A DNA stretch of 38,497 bases, from contig JAOUPR010000031.1 in assembly GCA_029879725.1 (NCBI GenBank), forward strand, positions 1 through 38,497, written 5' to 3'. The notes under the pieces are model-generated. The model had not been told where the DNA came from and ran no database searches. It saw only the letters and a list, made by a program, of their open reading frames with translations. A program made the translations under genes and the position numbers. Within the stretch, counting starts at the first letter, position 1; every line of letters begins with the position of its first letter. Origin of the DNA: Gemmatimonadota bacterium. Lineage in GTDB: Bacteria > Gemmatimonadota > Gemmatimonadetes > Longimicrobiales > Gaopeijiaceae. This document shows, piece after piece, positions 1-8,843 of the stretch.

Positions 1-2
1 TC

Positions 3-1799
3 TTGACCAGCCACGACCGGGGACTCACCTGGACCGTCCAGGATCTCCCCCTGGTGTCGGCGGAAGCGGCCGGGGCCACCTCGGTGGAGATGGGCCCCGA
101 CGGGTTCGGGTTCGTGGCCGGCGGCGCCATCGGGCTCCCTTTCGCCGGTGCCCGGGTGTCGGTGTCGCGCGATGCGGGGACGACGTGGACGGCAGCCGGT
201 GAGCCCGCGCTGATCGGGCCCATCTACGGAGCGGCTCGCGCCAATGGAGCGGGCGGACACCTCATGGCCGCGGCGGGCCCGGGTGGGATCAGCTGGTCCC
301 CGGACGGCGGCGCGACCTGGCGGGTGGCCGACACGCGGAGCCACTGGGCGGTCGCCTTCACCGACGACGGAACCGGATGGGCGGTGGGCCCGCGGGGGAC
401 GGTCACGCGGCTCGACTTCGAGCACCCGGAAGTCCGCCAGGGCGATCTGGTCGTGGTGGGAGGGCGGCTCTTCTCGGGGATGGAGGACGAAGCGATCTCC
501 AACCCGGGCGTCCTGATCCGCGACGGGGTCATCCTGGCCATGGGGTTCGATGACCGGAACGTACCCGAGGGCGCGGAAGTCGTGCGGGTCGCGGATCACG
601 CCACGGTCCTCTCCGGCTTCTTCGACCTGCACGCACACTACGCGCTGGATCTGTTCGGCGAGGGCCGCCTGGGCCGGGTGGACGAGGCGAAGGTCAACGC
701 GGCGGTCTTCCTGGCCAACGGGGTGACCTCCACCTTCCCCGCCGGAGAGGTGACCCCCACCGCCTTCGACGAGGCCGTGGCCGCCATCGCGTCCGGTGAA
801 CGGCCCGGCCCCCGCATCCACCGCTCCGGCGCGTACTTCGGATCGTGGCGCGCCGGGTGGGACCACGGCGCCATGACGTCCGACTCCATCCGGGCGGAGG
901 TACGGTACTGGGCAGGCCGGGGCGTGCGTGGCTTCAAGGCCAAGGGGATCCGGCCGGCGCAGCTCGAAGTCCTCATCGACGAGGCCCATCGCTTCGGACT
1001 CACCGTGACGGGACACCTGGACTCGGGGTTCCGCGACAGCGTGAATCCCCGGGACGCCATCGCCATGGGAATCGACCGGGTGGAGCACTTTCTGGGTGGG
1101 GACGCGACTCCGGCCGACCGCTCGGCGTACGCCTCCATCGAGCGTTTCGACCTGGACGATCCGGAAACCCGCCGGCTCATCGACGAGCAGGTCGGCCGGT
1201 TCGTCGACGGAGGAGTGTTCTTCGACGCGACGCTGCACACCTACGGGTATTATGCCGAACGCGACCCGGAGGTGTTCCCGTATTTCCGTGACGAGATGGG
1301 AATCCTCACACCCTATGCGCGCTCTGTGGTGGAGGCACGCCTCCCCATGGATCCCAACGAGCAGTTCGGACGCATCTACCGGGTGAAGCACGGAACCGTG
1401 CGGGCCTTCGTGGAAGGCGGAGGGGCGCACCTTCTGACCGTGGGCACGGACCACCCGAGTTGGGGAGAGTACTTCTCGGGCTTCGCGCTCCACCGGGAGC
1501 TTCACGCCCTCTCCCGAGCGGACGTTCCGAACCACGTCGTCCTCCGGGCCGCCACCGCCAACGCGGCCCGGGCGTTGGGCCTGGGCCACCGACTCGGCAC
1601 CATCGAGCCCGGGAAACTGGCCGATCTCGTGGTGGTGGACGGCGATCCCCTCGCGGACATCACCGTGACCCGGAAGCTCCTGCACGTGATCCGCGACGGG
1701 AGGGTGTACGACCCGGCCGCGCTGCTGGACTCCGTACGAGGAACGTTGGGACCGGTCGGGCCGGAGGAAGCGGCCGCGTGGGGGGCCGGGCTCCCATGA
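3..1799 (+). CDS. Asp-box propeller / amidohydrolase fusion (5'-partial)
   Basis: The reading frame is open to the left window edge, so the true start lies outside; the first possible codon here is a TTG. Residues 1 to about 140 carry three Asp-box motifs (SHDRGLTW, SRDAGTTW, SPDGGATW), typical of YCF48/BNR-type beta-propeller blades. From about residue 145 a metal-dependent amidohydrolase follows. It shows the HxH motif (DLHAHY), a candidate bridging lysine (FKAKG), two later histidines (TGHLDSG, RVEHFL), the catalytic Asp (VGTDHPSW) and the classic C-terminal strand (IEPGKLADLVVVDGDPL). All metal ligands are present, so the hydrolase is probably active; the substrate cannot be read from the sequence. 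A propeller in front of an amidohydrolase is unusual and could anchor or recognise a substrate outside the cytoplasm. The stop codon overlaps the yjbQ start (ATGA), which implies co-translation. Confidence 0.85.
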   Translation: MTSHDRGLTWTVQDLPLVSAEAAGATSVEMGPDGFGFVAGGAIGLPFAGARVSVSRDAGTTWTAAGEPALIGPIYGAARANGAGGHLMAAAGPGGISWSPDGGATWRVADTRSHWAVAFTDDGTGWAVGPRGTVTRLDFEHPEVRQGDLVVVGGRLFSGMEDEAISNPGVLIRDGVILAMGFDDRNVPEGAEVVRVADHATVLSGFFDLHAHYALDLFGEGRLGRVDEAKVNAAVFLANGVTSTFPAGEVTPTAFDEAVAAIASGERPGPRIHRSGAYFGSWRAGWDHGAMTSDSIRAEVRYWAGRGVRGFKAKGIRPAQLEVLIDEAHRFGLTVTGHLDSGFRDSVNPRDAIAMGIDRVEHFLGGDATPADRSAYASIERFDLDDPETRRLIDEQVGRFVDGGVFFDATLHTYGYYAERDPEVFPYFRDEMGILTPYARSVVEARLPMDPNEQFGRIYRVKHGTVRAFVEGGGAHLLTVGTDHPSWGEYFSGFALHRELHALSRADVPNHVVLRAATANAARALGLGHRLGTIEPGKLADLVVVDGDPLADITVTRKLLHVIRDGRVYDPAALLDSVRGTLGPVGPEEAAAWGAGLP

Positions 1800-2203
1800 T
1801 CCACCACCTCACCGTCCAAACCCGCGGCAAGGGCCTCCACGAGATCACCGCCGAACTGCAGGACGCGGTGCGATCGAGTGGCGTGGCGGAGGGTCTGTGC
1901 ACCGTGATGATCCAGCACACCTCCGCCAGCCTCACCATCCAGGAGAACGCAGATCCTTCGGCGGCCCGCGACCTGGAGGCGTGGCTGGACCGCCACGTCC
2001 CGGAAGGAGATCCCCACTTCACCCACACCCACGAGGGTCCCGACGACATGCCGTCGCACATCAAGGCGGCGCTGACCGCCACCACCCTCTCCATCCCGGT
2101 GGTGCGGGGGGTGTTGGCCCTGGGAACGTGGCAGGGAGTCTACCTGTGGGAGCACCGGCGACGCGGATCGCTCCGCCGGTGCGTGGCGCACGTGGGGGGG
2201 TGA
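1796..2203 (+). CDS. yjbQ: YjbQ/UPF0047 family protein
   Basis: A 135-residue protein of the YjbQ family, about the usual length. Members of this family have been reported to have weak thiamine-phosphate synthase activity; the main physiological role is unclear. Family signatures are easy to see: HTSASLTIQENADP, then HTHEGPDDMPSHIKAAL, then GTWQGVYLWEHR, with the conserved histidines and acidic residues that line the active pocket. The ATG lies inside the ATGA that ends the preceding amidohydrolase gene and has no clear Shine-Dalgarno sequence, so translation is probably coupled. The gene ends 18 bases before the stop of a convergent gene. The family call is very secure; the enzymatic role is not. 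Confidence 0.93.
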   Translation: MIHHLTVQTRGKGLHEITAELQDAVRSSGVAEGLCTVMIQHTSASLTIQENADPSAARDLEAWLDRHVPEGDPHFTHTHEGPDDMPSHIKAALTATTLSIPVVRGVLALGTWQGVYLWEHRRRGSLRRCVAHVGG

Positions 2204-2221
2204 AGCCCGTCGAGGGGGCTT

Positions 2222-2716
2222 CTAGTCTCGCGGAGTCTGCTCCGCGGTGGGGTTCCCCAGGTCCATGACCACCTTCCAGGACCCGTCCGGCTGCCTTCTC
2301 CAGATGGTGACATAGCGCCCCTGAGCCACCGTCACCTCCCCGTCGGCACCGACCCTTTCGGACCGGTACGCACCCGTGGTCCAGCCGAGATCACCCGATG
2401 CGGCGATGTCCGCCCGCAGGGGCTCCCATGTCAGGGAGACGGTGGGATCGTCCAGGCCGGCCATGATCTCCCGGATGGCGTCCCATCCCCGGATTTCACC
2501 GACGTCGGGCAGGATCTGGGACCCGTCCGCCGCGAACCAGGACACCCACGCCTCCCGCCCGGACTCGGCCACATCGGCGGCGAAGGCCCGATCGGCCTCC
2601 ATGAGCACGGAGGAGTCCGGAGGCGTGGAGTCGCCACCCGAGCATCCGGCCACGAGGAGCGCTCCGCATACGGCCTCAACGATGCACCCACGTCTCCACG
2701 GGGACGCACTCCTCAC
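2222..2716 (-). CDS. DUF4440/SnoaL-like lipoprotein
   Basis: A predicted 164-residue lipoprotein. The chosen GTG start overlaps the stop of the upstream gene (GTGA at 2713-2716); a longer open frame upstream only overlaps that gene. The N-terminus has arginines, a short hydrophobic stretch and the lipobox LVAGC followed by SGGD, so it should be lipidated and exported. The mature part is an NTF2-like DUF4440 domain: an acidic helix (LMEADRAFAADVAESG), WVSWFAADGSQI, then the sheet ending in QGRYVTIWRRQPDGSWKVVMDLGNP. This fold often binds small molecules, but most DUF4440 lipoproteins have no known function. It is co-transcribed with the membrane-protein gene in front of it. Confidence 0.8.
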   Translation of the reverse strand: MRSASPWRRGCIVEAVCGALLVAGCSGGDSTPPDSSVLMEADRAFAADVAESGREAWVSWFAADGSQILPDVGEIRGWDAIREIMAGLDDPTVSLTWEPLRADIAASGDLGWTTGAYRSERVGADGEVTVAQGRYVTIWRRQPDGSWKVVMDLGNPTAEQTPRD

Positions 2717-3213
2717 GGATGCACCCCTCGCACCCGCCCCCATAGCCCCGGGTGCGCCCTCCACAGGAACACGGCGCCGCCCACGGCGGCCAACGTGTTC
2801 ACCGTCACGATGGTCCACACCGGGAGGAGCGGAGCGACGTCCACGGTCAGCCGGGAAGCCGCCCATACGGTGATCACGTATCCGCCCAGCATGACGAGCG
2901 ACACGACCATCCCGCGCTCGGGGCGATCCTCGACCCGGGCGACCATCCATGCCACGAAGAGCCCGACCGCCAGCGCCGCCACGAGGTGGACGAAGTTGTA
3001 CGCGACCATGGCGCCGACATCCGCCGGGATGGGCAGTTGGAGGATCGCCGGGTCGCGCACGCCCCTGAAGACGACCTTCCCGAGGAGGTTCAGCGTGAAG
3101 ACGAGCCCCCGACCCGCGAGGAGGTCGAACAAGGTGTAGAAGGCGGCCACGGCCGCATAACCGATGAGTCCGACGGTCACGCCTTCACGTACCGCTCTTC
3201 CGTTGAGTGCCAT
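2713..3213 (-). CDS. Four-helix membrane protein of unknown function
   Basis: 166 residues with about four hydrophobic segments, around IGYAAVAAFYTLFDLL, YNFVHLVAALAVGLFVAW, VSLVMLGGYVITVWAA and VWTIVTVNTLAAVGGAVFLW. The ATG at 3213 is preceded by AAGGAGG at good spacing; a GTG 18 bases further upstream would bury that site inside the gene, so the ATG was chosen. I do not recognise a family. It overlaps the following lipoprotein gene by 4 bp and is therefore probably in one operon with it. It is divergent from the TonB receptor gene. Confidence 0.75.
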   Translation of the reverse strand: MALNGRAVREGVTVGLIGYAAVAAFYTLFDLLAGRGLVFTLNLLGKVVFRGVRDPAILQLPIPADVGAMVAYNFVHLVAALAVGLFVAWMVARVEDRPERGMVVSLVMLGGYVITVWAASRLTVDVAPLLPVWTIVTVNTLAAVGGAVFLWRAHPGLWGRVRGVHP

Positions 3214-3334
3214 CACGAACCTCCTTGCCACATCAGCCGAGGATCACCGACAGGTCCCGACCATACTGCCGCGCTCGGGGAAGTCGGCGCAAGGACCGAC
3301 TGCCCCGGGGTGCGCCCCGATCCCGTATCCGGCC

Positions 3335-3360
3335 CGGAGCCCGAGGCGCCTCGGGCTCCG
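3335..3360. repeat. Perfect 26-bp palindrome upstream of TonB receptor
   Basis: The arms 3335-3347 and 3348-3360 are exact reverse complements with no spacer. The palindrome is followed on the plus strand by TTTCGCCTGACTTCT. It lies in the 233-base divergent gap between the membrane-protein gene (start 3213) and the TonB receptor (start 3447). As RNA it would form a very stable hairpin in a receptor leader, acting as an attenuator or mRNA stabiliser; as DNA it could bind a dimeric regulator. No convincing promoter was identified in this GC-rich gap, though the sequence between 3385 and 3415 is the most AT-rich part. Confidence 0.6.
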
Positions 3361-3446
3361 TTTCGCCTGACTTCTGTCCCTTCCGGAATATCCCACGTAC
3401 GTTTCTTCATACATGCAGGTGGGTTGGACCTCCATCGCAGGTCGCC

Positions 3447-6400
3447 ATGATTCCCGCTCCCATCGGACCCGCTGCCCGGCACCTCCTGTTGGTGCTCTTC
3501 ATGACCGTCGCCTACGCCCCGGCGGCCGCGGCCCAGGGCATCCTCTTCGTCCGTGTGTCGACCACCACGGGGCCGGTGGCCGGTGCCACCGTCGAGGTGA
3601 TCTTCCAGGAGACGCCGCTGGCCCGCCTCGTCACGAGCGACGCCGGCACGGCCACGTTCGGCGCGTTACCCGGAGGGACCTTCTCCGTGCGCGTCGAAGC
3701 GCTGGGACACCGACCGTTCTTCCAGGAGGGGGTTCGCGTGGTCACCTCGTCTTCCACGGTACTGGAGGTGACACTGGAGACCTCTCCCATCGAGCTCGAA
3801 GGGCTCACCGTCCGGTCGGAGCGCGTCCAGATCCAGAGGGAGAATACCGAGTTCGGTAGCCGCGTGGACGAGAAGGCCATCGAGTTGCTCCCCGTGACCT
3901 TCGACGCGAGGGATCTGGTGGCCCTGACTCCCGGCGCACGTGCCGACAACGTGTGGGGCGGTGCGAACTTCCAGGCCAACAGCTACCGCATCGACGGGCT
4001 CTCCGTGAATCACCCCGGTGTGGGTGGGGACCTCATCAAGCCCAACATCAACTGGATCGATCGCATCGAGGTGCGCGGCCTCGGCGCCGGCGCCGAGTAC
4101 GGCGGGTTCCAGGGCGGCCTCATCGATATCACCACCAAGCGTGGGAGCAATGCGTTCCAGGGAACGTTCCGAACGTCCTTCGAGAACGAGGCCCTCAACT
4201 CGTCCAACCTCATCGATACCGAGATCGGCCTCGAGGTGCAGGGACGATACGACGTGGAAGGAGACGTCGCGGGCGCCCTGGTGCAGGACCGGCTCTTCTT
4301 CTACGGATCGGCTCAGCACATCCGGCAGGACCGGCGGGTCTTGAACCATCTACGGCAGGTGGACGGGATGTTCTCGCCGTCTCTCGAGGAGGGCCAGGAG
4401 TCCAAGCTCTTCGGCAAGCTCACCTGGATCCCCGGACCCCGACACGAGGTCGAGGCCTCGGCAGCCTACCTGGACACCCGCGCCGAGAACTACGGGGCCA
4501 CCGGATACGAGGCCCCCGGATCCGCACACAGGTACTCGGCTCCCACCTGGCTTCTGAGCAGCACATGGAAGACCACTCTGGGCGAGTGGGGCGTCGTGGA
4601 AGCAGGGGTGAATCGTTTCTCTCGCGACGAGCGGTACGATCCCTACGGGGGAGAGACGATGCCGGGAATCAGGAATTTCGCGCTCTGGCCGCCGTACACC
4701 GCCTACCAGAACAACCCGTTTTCCCTCCGCAGTGCGCCGGCGAGCACGTCGGGGCACGTTCAGGGGTCCTTCCGCTTCACCACCGGCGAGCTCGCGCACG
4801 TGGTGAATTTCGGCGCGGAGATGACGCACGGCAGCTTCGTGAACCGACGTACCCGCAACGGCGGGATGACCTGGCTGCCGGTCGGGCTCCCGACCTTCGA
4901 CCCTGAAGACCCTGCGACCTGGAGTCACTCCAGCGTGAACTGGGTCGCCACCCAGTGGGGAGGGGAGGTCCGCCTCGACGCGGATGTCGCCAACTCCGCC
5001 GTCTACGCGCAGTCCTCGCTCTCTGTGGGATCGCGGGTCGTCCTCACTCCGGGCGTGCGGTGGAACCGCTGGCAGGGTTGGCTCACACCACCCTCGGGTG
5101 AGCGATTCCTGGGAGTGGAGGACCAGGCCGGGGACCTCCGACTGGGCGCCTCCGTGGATCTCGTCTCCGACGGTTCCTTCGTGTTGAAGGGACACTGGGG
5201 ACGGTACCACCAGGACCTGATCACCCAGATGTTCGATCGTGTGGCCGGGAGCAACGTGTTCACCAACGAGGAGATCTGGTATTACCGCGGGCCCCGCCCC
5301 ACGGACCCCACCACGACCTTCACCCGCGCACAGCGGGACTCCCTCGCGGGCGAAGGGCTCTTCTCGCTGGAGAGCGTGATCTCCCTCAACGAGACGGGCC
5401 CGCTCCTGGATTACTCACAGCCCTATATCGACCAGTGGCTGGTGGGCGTCGAGAAACAGTTCGGGAGCAGCGTGAAGCTCGAGATGCTCTACACCCGGCG
5501 CAACAACCACGACATGGTGGCTCTGGTGGATCTGAACCGGGAGAGCAACTACACGCGCTTCGACTACGTGCGGGTATACGATGGAGGAGGACAGCTGATC
5601 CCCTACCAGGGCGGGAGCCTGTTCCTGCGAGAGCTGTGGATTCCCAACTACGTCCTCAGGGAGAGGTTGGTGTGCCTGTCCCGCGCCGACTGTACCGACG
5701 TTCCCGGAGTCCCGGGGATGAGCTATGCCGACACGGTCGACCTCACCTGGGATCCCCGGTACGTGCTGACGAACGCCCCGGGAGCGGAACGGACCTTCGG
5801 CCAGTTCCAGTTCTCGGTGGAAGTGGCGCGGCCCACCTGGGGCGCGTCGTTCTCGGCGGTCAACACGAGACTTCGTGGGAACCTGGACAACGTGAGCGGA
5901 TACACCGACCCACACACGTACGATGCCGGACCCTTCGTGCGGGTGAACGAGGGCGTCAACGCCTACGGGTGGCTGGACAATTTCGCCCACGTGGAGTGGA
6001 AGCTCTCCGTGTGGGGAGACCTTCCGGGAGAGATGAGGGGCGGGGCGTTCTGGACCTACCGGACCGGAGACCACTACTCGCCGGAATTCCGGATCTCGGG
6101 GATCGGACTCTTCCGGTACCGCGTGGGCACGGGCGCCTTCACGGGCGTGGGCGGCACGACCTCCACGGGCCAGGAGCTCGATTACCGCTTCATGGGCCCA
6201 CTGGAGAACCACTACGTCTTCATCGGTCCACGAGGGCGCCCGACGCTGAGGCGGAGGGCCAATCTGGATCTCCACCTGGAGCGCGCCTTCGATCTTCAGG
6301 GGCGCCAGGTCGCGGCGACCCTCGACGTGTTCAACGTCACGGCCGACGAGTCCATCGAGGCCGTGCAGACCATGGCGAACAACGGGCGAGACTGGTGGCC

Positions 6401-6524
6401 CTCCCTCGAAAGAGCCTGGAACAGCACGCCCACCAACATGTATTTCATGGCTCCGCTGGAACGGGTGCCGCCACGGACGCTGCGATTCGGGATGAAGGTG
6501 TTCTTCGGCGCCTCGAACCCCTGA
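3447..6524 (+). CDS. TonB-dependent outer-membrane receptor
   Basis: A 1025-residue outer-membrane receptor. The ATG at 3447 opens a signal peptide ending in AAAAAQG; the open frame extends upstream, but that part looks non-coding. Residues about 28-110 form a carboxypeptidase-regulatory-like domain (GPVAGATVEVIF, GGTFSVRVEALGH). A plug domain follows with IELEGLTVRSERVQ, YRIDGLSVNHPGV, RIEVRGLGAGAEYGG and a GGLIDITTKRG strand. The rest is a 22-strand-type barrel rich in aromatic girdle residues, ending in LRFGMKVFFGASNP. It should import a substrate with energy from TonB/ExbBD, which are not in this window. The substrate is unknown: no SusD partner and no siderophore genes lie beside it. It appears to be a single-gene unit. 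Confidence 0.93.
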   Translation: MIPAPIGPAARHLLLVLFMTVAYAPAAAAQGILFVRVSTTTGPVAGATVEVIFQETPLARLVTSDAGTATFGALPGGTFSVRVEALGHRPFFQEGVRVVTSSSTVLEVTLETSPIELEGLTVRSERVQIQRENTEFGSRVDEKAIELLPVTFDARDLVALTPGARADNVWGGANFQANSYRIDGLSVNHPGVGGDLIKPNINWIDRIEVRGLGAGAEYGGFQGGLIDITTKRGSNAFQGTFRTSFENEALNSSNLIDTEIGLEVQGRYDVEGDVAGALVQDRLFFYGSAQHIRQDRRVLNHLRQVDGMFSPSLEEGQESKLFGKLTWIPGPRHEVEASAAYLDTRAENYGATGYEAPGSAHRYSAPTWLLSSTWKTTLGEWGVVEAGVNRFSRDERYDPYGGETMPGIRNFALWPPYTAYQNNPFSLRSAPASTSGHVQGSFRFTTGELAHVVNFGAEMTHGSFVNRRTRNGGMTWLPVGLPTFDPEDPATWSHSSVNWVATQWGGEVRLDADVANSAVYAQSSLSVGSRVVLTPGVRWNRWQGWLTPPSGERFLGVEDQAGDLRLGASVDLVSDGSFVLKGHWGRYHQDLITQMFDRVAGSNVFTNEEIWYYRGPRPTDPTTTFTRAQRDSLAGEGLFSLESVISLNETGPLLDYSQPYIDQWLVGVEKQFGSSVKLEMLYTRRNNHDMVALVDLNRESNYTRFDYVRVYDGGGQLIPYQGGSLFLRELWIPNYVLRERLVCLSRADCTDVPGVPGMSYADTVDLTWDPRYVLTNAPGAERTFGQFQFSVEVARPTWGASFSAVNTRLRGNLDNVSGYTDPHTYDAGPFVRVNEGVNAYGWLDNFAHVEWKLSVWGDLPGEMRGGAFWTYRTGDHYSPEFRISGIGLFRYRVGTGAFTGVGGTTSTGQELDYRFMGPLENHYVFIGPRGRPTLRRRANLDLHLERAFDLQGRQVAATLDVFNVTADESIEAVQTMANNGRDWWPSLERAWNSTPTNMYFMAPLERVPPRTLRFGMKVFFGASNP

Positions 6525-6530
6525 GGCCGC

Positions 6531-7382
6531 CTACCCCCCCACCCCGATGGCCGCCCGGATGGCGGCAGCGGTCTGGTCCACCCGCCACTGCATGAGCTTC
6601 CGCCCCACCTCGAGGGTGCGCTCCACGGGGAGGAGGCTCACCCCGTCGTTCACGGCGAGGCCGGCCTCGATGCGCTCTTCCAGCCGGACCGTGGTGGGGT
6701 CGGTGAGCATCTGCATGGCGGTGAGCCAGTAGAAGTCGTGGAAGGGATCCTTGTGGGGCATCACGACTCCGAGGTCGTCCGTCATGTACCGCTCCACCCC
6801 CTCGTTGTCGTAGAACTCGGGGATGTAGTGGGCGACGGTCCCGCCCCACCGGTCGTTCAGGCGCTCGGCCACGTTGGCCATCCCTCGCTGGTTCCCGCCG
6901 CTGTCGCCGATGTAGATGATGTGCTCGAATCCGTGCGCCCGGAGGCTGCTCCCCACGTCGTCCAGAACGGCCTCGAACGTCTCCGCGCTCAGGGAGATGG
7001 TGCCCGGGTAGCGCATGTGCCCCGTGGGCGGGTCGATATCACCTTCGGGCACCAGCTTGATGATGGGCGCGCAGAGGGCGTCCCCCAACTCCCGCGCCAG
7101 CCAGTCGCACGCGGTCATCAGGACGTAGTTGTGCTTCCCCGTGGCCACGTAGGGCCCGTTCTGTTCGATCCCACCGGTGGGGATGATGACGGTGCGCTTC
7201 CCCGCCGCCATGAGATCCCGGACCTCCATCCATGTGAGCTCCTCGATCCACACGGATTCGTGCATGTCGATGGGGCGGGGTTGGTTGAGCTCCTCCTGGC
7301 TGAGCGTCTGCTGCGCTGTGGCGGGTGCCGCCAGAACTGCCGCCAGCACCACGGCGGGCGCGACGATGCGGAGGTGGGTCAT
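6531..7382 (-). CDS. Exported creatininase-family protein
   Basis: 283 residues. The ATG at 7382 has GGAGAG about 6 bases upstream and opens a signal peptide (VVLAAVLAAPATAQQ), so the protein is exported, unlike cytoplasmic creatininase. The fold is recognisable from IIPTGGIEQNGPY, PPTGHMRYPGTISLS and IIYIGDSGGNQRG. Relative to the canonical EQHGPHLP motif the metal-ligand histidine is Asn75, while His84 (TGKHN) stands near the place of the usual Asp ligand. The NGHGGN loop reads GDSGGN. The metal site is therefore remodelled. I recall a subfamily sharing the EQNGP...GKHN pattern, so this is probably real divergence and not decay. The substrate is unknown. The stop lies 6 bases from the end of the convergent TonB receptor gene. 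Confidence 0.87.
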   Translation of the reverse strand: MTHLRIVAPAVVLAAVLAAPATAQQTLSQEELNQPRPIDMHESVWIEELTWMEVRDLMAAGKRTVIIPTGGIEQNGPYVATGKHNYVLMTACDWLARELGDALCAPIIKLVPEGDIDPPTGHMRYPGTISLSAETFEAVLDDVGSSLRAHGFEHIIYIGDSGGNQRGMANVAERLNDRWGGTVAHYIPEFYDNEGVERYMTDDLGVVMPHKDPFHDFYWLTAMQMLTDPTTVRLEERIEAGLAVNDGVSLLPVERTLEVGRKLMQWRVDQTAAAIRAAIGVGG

Positions 7383-7446
7383 GGGAACTCTCCGGAAGGT
7401 TGTGGTCGGATCGGGGACCACGTTACCACCCGCCGGCATCTACGGC

Positions 7447-7480
7447 GAGGGGGGCGGCCGGATCACCGGCCGCCCCCCTC
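7447..7480. terminator. 15-bp perfect hairpin downstream of argG
   Basis: The arms 7447-7461 and 7466-7480 are perfect complements around an ATCA loop. The hairpin lies about 30 bases past the argG stop and 65 bases ahead of the creatininase start, both on the minus strand. There is no U-tract on either side. It may act as a terminator or as a 3'-end stabiliser separating argG from the next gene. Confidence 0.65.
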
Positions 7481-7510
7481 GCACACCACCCGCCTGCCAC
7501 CGCGATCGGG

Positions 7511-8755
7511 TCAGTCCACCCCGTTCTCTCCCGCCTTGCGCAGGATGAGCTTGTGGGCGCGCAGGCGCAGCGCGTTGATGCGGATGAAGCCGCGCGCGTC
7601 TTCCTGGTCGTAGCCGCCGGCCACGTCCATGGACGAGAGCTCCTGGTCGTACAGCGAGCTCGCGGAGCTCCGACCGCGGCATACGACGTTCCCCTTGAAC
7701 AACCTCAGATGCACCTCGCCGGTGATGAGGCGCTCGGACTGGCGGAACGCGGCCTGGATGAAGTCCATCTCGGGCGAGAACCAGAATCCGTTGTAGATGA
7801 TCTCCGCGAACCGGGGAGAGAGCATGTCGCGCAGGCGGAGGACCTCCCGGTCCATGGCGATCCCTTCCAGGTCACGAATGGCCGCGTGCAGGATGGTGCC
7901 GGCGGGGGTCTCGTAGACGCCCCGCGACTTGATCCCGACGAAGCGGTTCTCCACGATGTCGATGCGCCCGATCCCGTGGATCCCGCCCTTGTCGTTCAGG
8001 TAGTCGAAGAGCTCCACCGGATCGGTCAGATCCACTCCCTCGCCGGGGCACACCACCCGCACGGGGATGGCGTCCTGGTAGTGGATGGTCAGGTCCGTGG
8101 GCTCGTCGGGCGTGTCTTCCAGGGCGCGCGTGAGCTTGTACATGTCCTCCGGCGGCACCGCGGCGGGATCCTCGAGCATCCCCGCCTCGTAGGACCGGTG
8201 CATGAGGTTCTCGTCGCTGGAGTACGGCTTCGCGGCCGTGGCCTCCACCTGGATGCCGTGCTCTTCGGCGAACGCCAGGAGATCCTTCCGCCCCTGGAAC
8301 CGGTTCAGGAACTCCCGCTCCTTCCACGGAGCGATGATCTCGAGGCTCGGAGCCAGGGCCGCGAAGGCGAGCTCGAAGCGGACCTGGTCGTTCCCCTTCC
8401 CCGTGGCGCCGTGGGCCACCGCCTGGGCGCCCTCGTCCAGGGCGATCTCCACCTGCCGGCGCGCGATGACGGGCCGGGCCAGCGACGTGCCCAGGAGATA
8501 ACGGTTCTCGTAGACCGCGTTCCCGGCTATGGCGGGGAAGATGAACTCGGTGACGAACTCGCGCTGGAGGTTCTCCACGAAGACCTTGCTCGCTCCGGTC
8601 GTCCGGGCGCGCTCGGCGATCTCGTCCATGTCCTCCTGCTGCCCGACGTCGGCGACGTACGCGATGACGTCATAGCCCCGGAGCTGCAGGTCCTTGAGGA
8701 TGCAGGCGGTATCCAGACCGCCGCTGTATGCCAGCACAACCTTCTTCTTCGCCAC
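7511..8755 (-). CDS. argG: Argininosuccinate synthase
   Basis: 414 residues, normal for the family. ArgG joins citrulline and aspartate using ATP, the penultimate step of arginine synthesis, in the cytoplasm. The P-loop-like ATP pyrophosphatase motif [13 protein letters not shown] lies at the N-terminus. The second conserved block is [13 protein letters not shown], followed by [20 protein letters not shown] and [16 protein letters not shown]; later come [29 protein letters not shown] and the [12 protein letters not shown] segment. The GTG at 8755 was chosen because TGGAG precedes it and because family proteins begin just before [10 protein letters not shown]. No other arg gene is adjacent, so the gene stands alone or is expressed from a promoter in the 88-base gap before it. 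A strong hairpin follows. Confidence 0.97.
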   Translation of the reverse strand: MAKKKVVLAYSGGLDTACILKDLQLRGYDVIAYVADVGQQEDMDEIAERARTTGASKVFVENLQREFVTEFIFPAIAGNAVYENRYLLGTSLARPVIARRQVEIALDEGAQAVAHGATGKGNDQVRFELAFAALAPSLEIIAPWKEREFLNRFQGRKDLLAFAEEHGIQVEATAAKPYSSDENLMHRSYEAGMLEDPAAVPPEDMYKLTRALEDTPDEPTDLTIHYQDAIPVRVVCPGEGVDLTDPVELFDYLNDKGGIHGIGRIDIVENRFVGIKSRGVYETPAGTILHAAIRDLEGIAMDREVLRLRDMLSPRFAEIIYNGFWFSPEMDFIQAAFRQSERLITGEVHLRLFKGNVVCRGRSSASSLYDQELSSMDVAGGYDQEDARGFIRINALRLRAHKLILRKAGENGVD

Positions 8756-8843
8756 GGTCACTCCAGGGATCGTTGGTGGAACGTGGGAATACTCTCGCAA
8801 TTCCAGGGGGATTGCGCTACGGGTCGGGCGGACAGGGTCCTGG

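Noticed and set aside
2717..2950. Longer N-terminus for the DUF4440 lipoprotein
   Set aside because: It would overlap the membrane-protein gene over 230 bases and bury the lipobox inside the protein.
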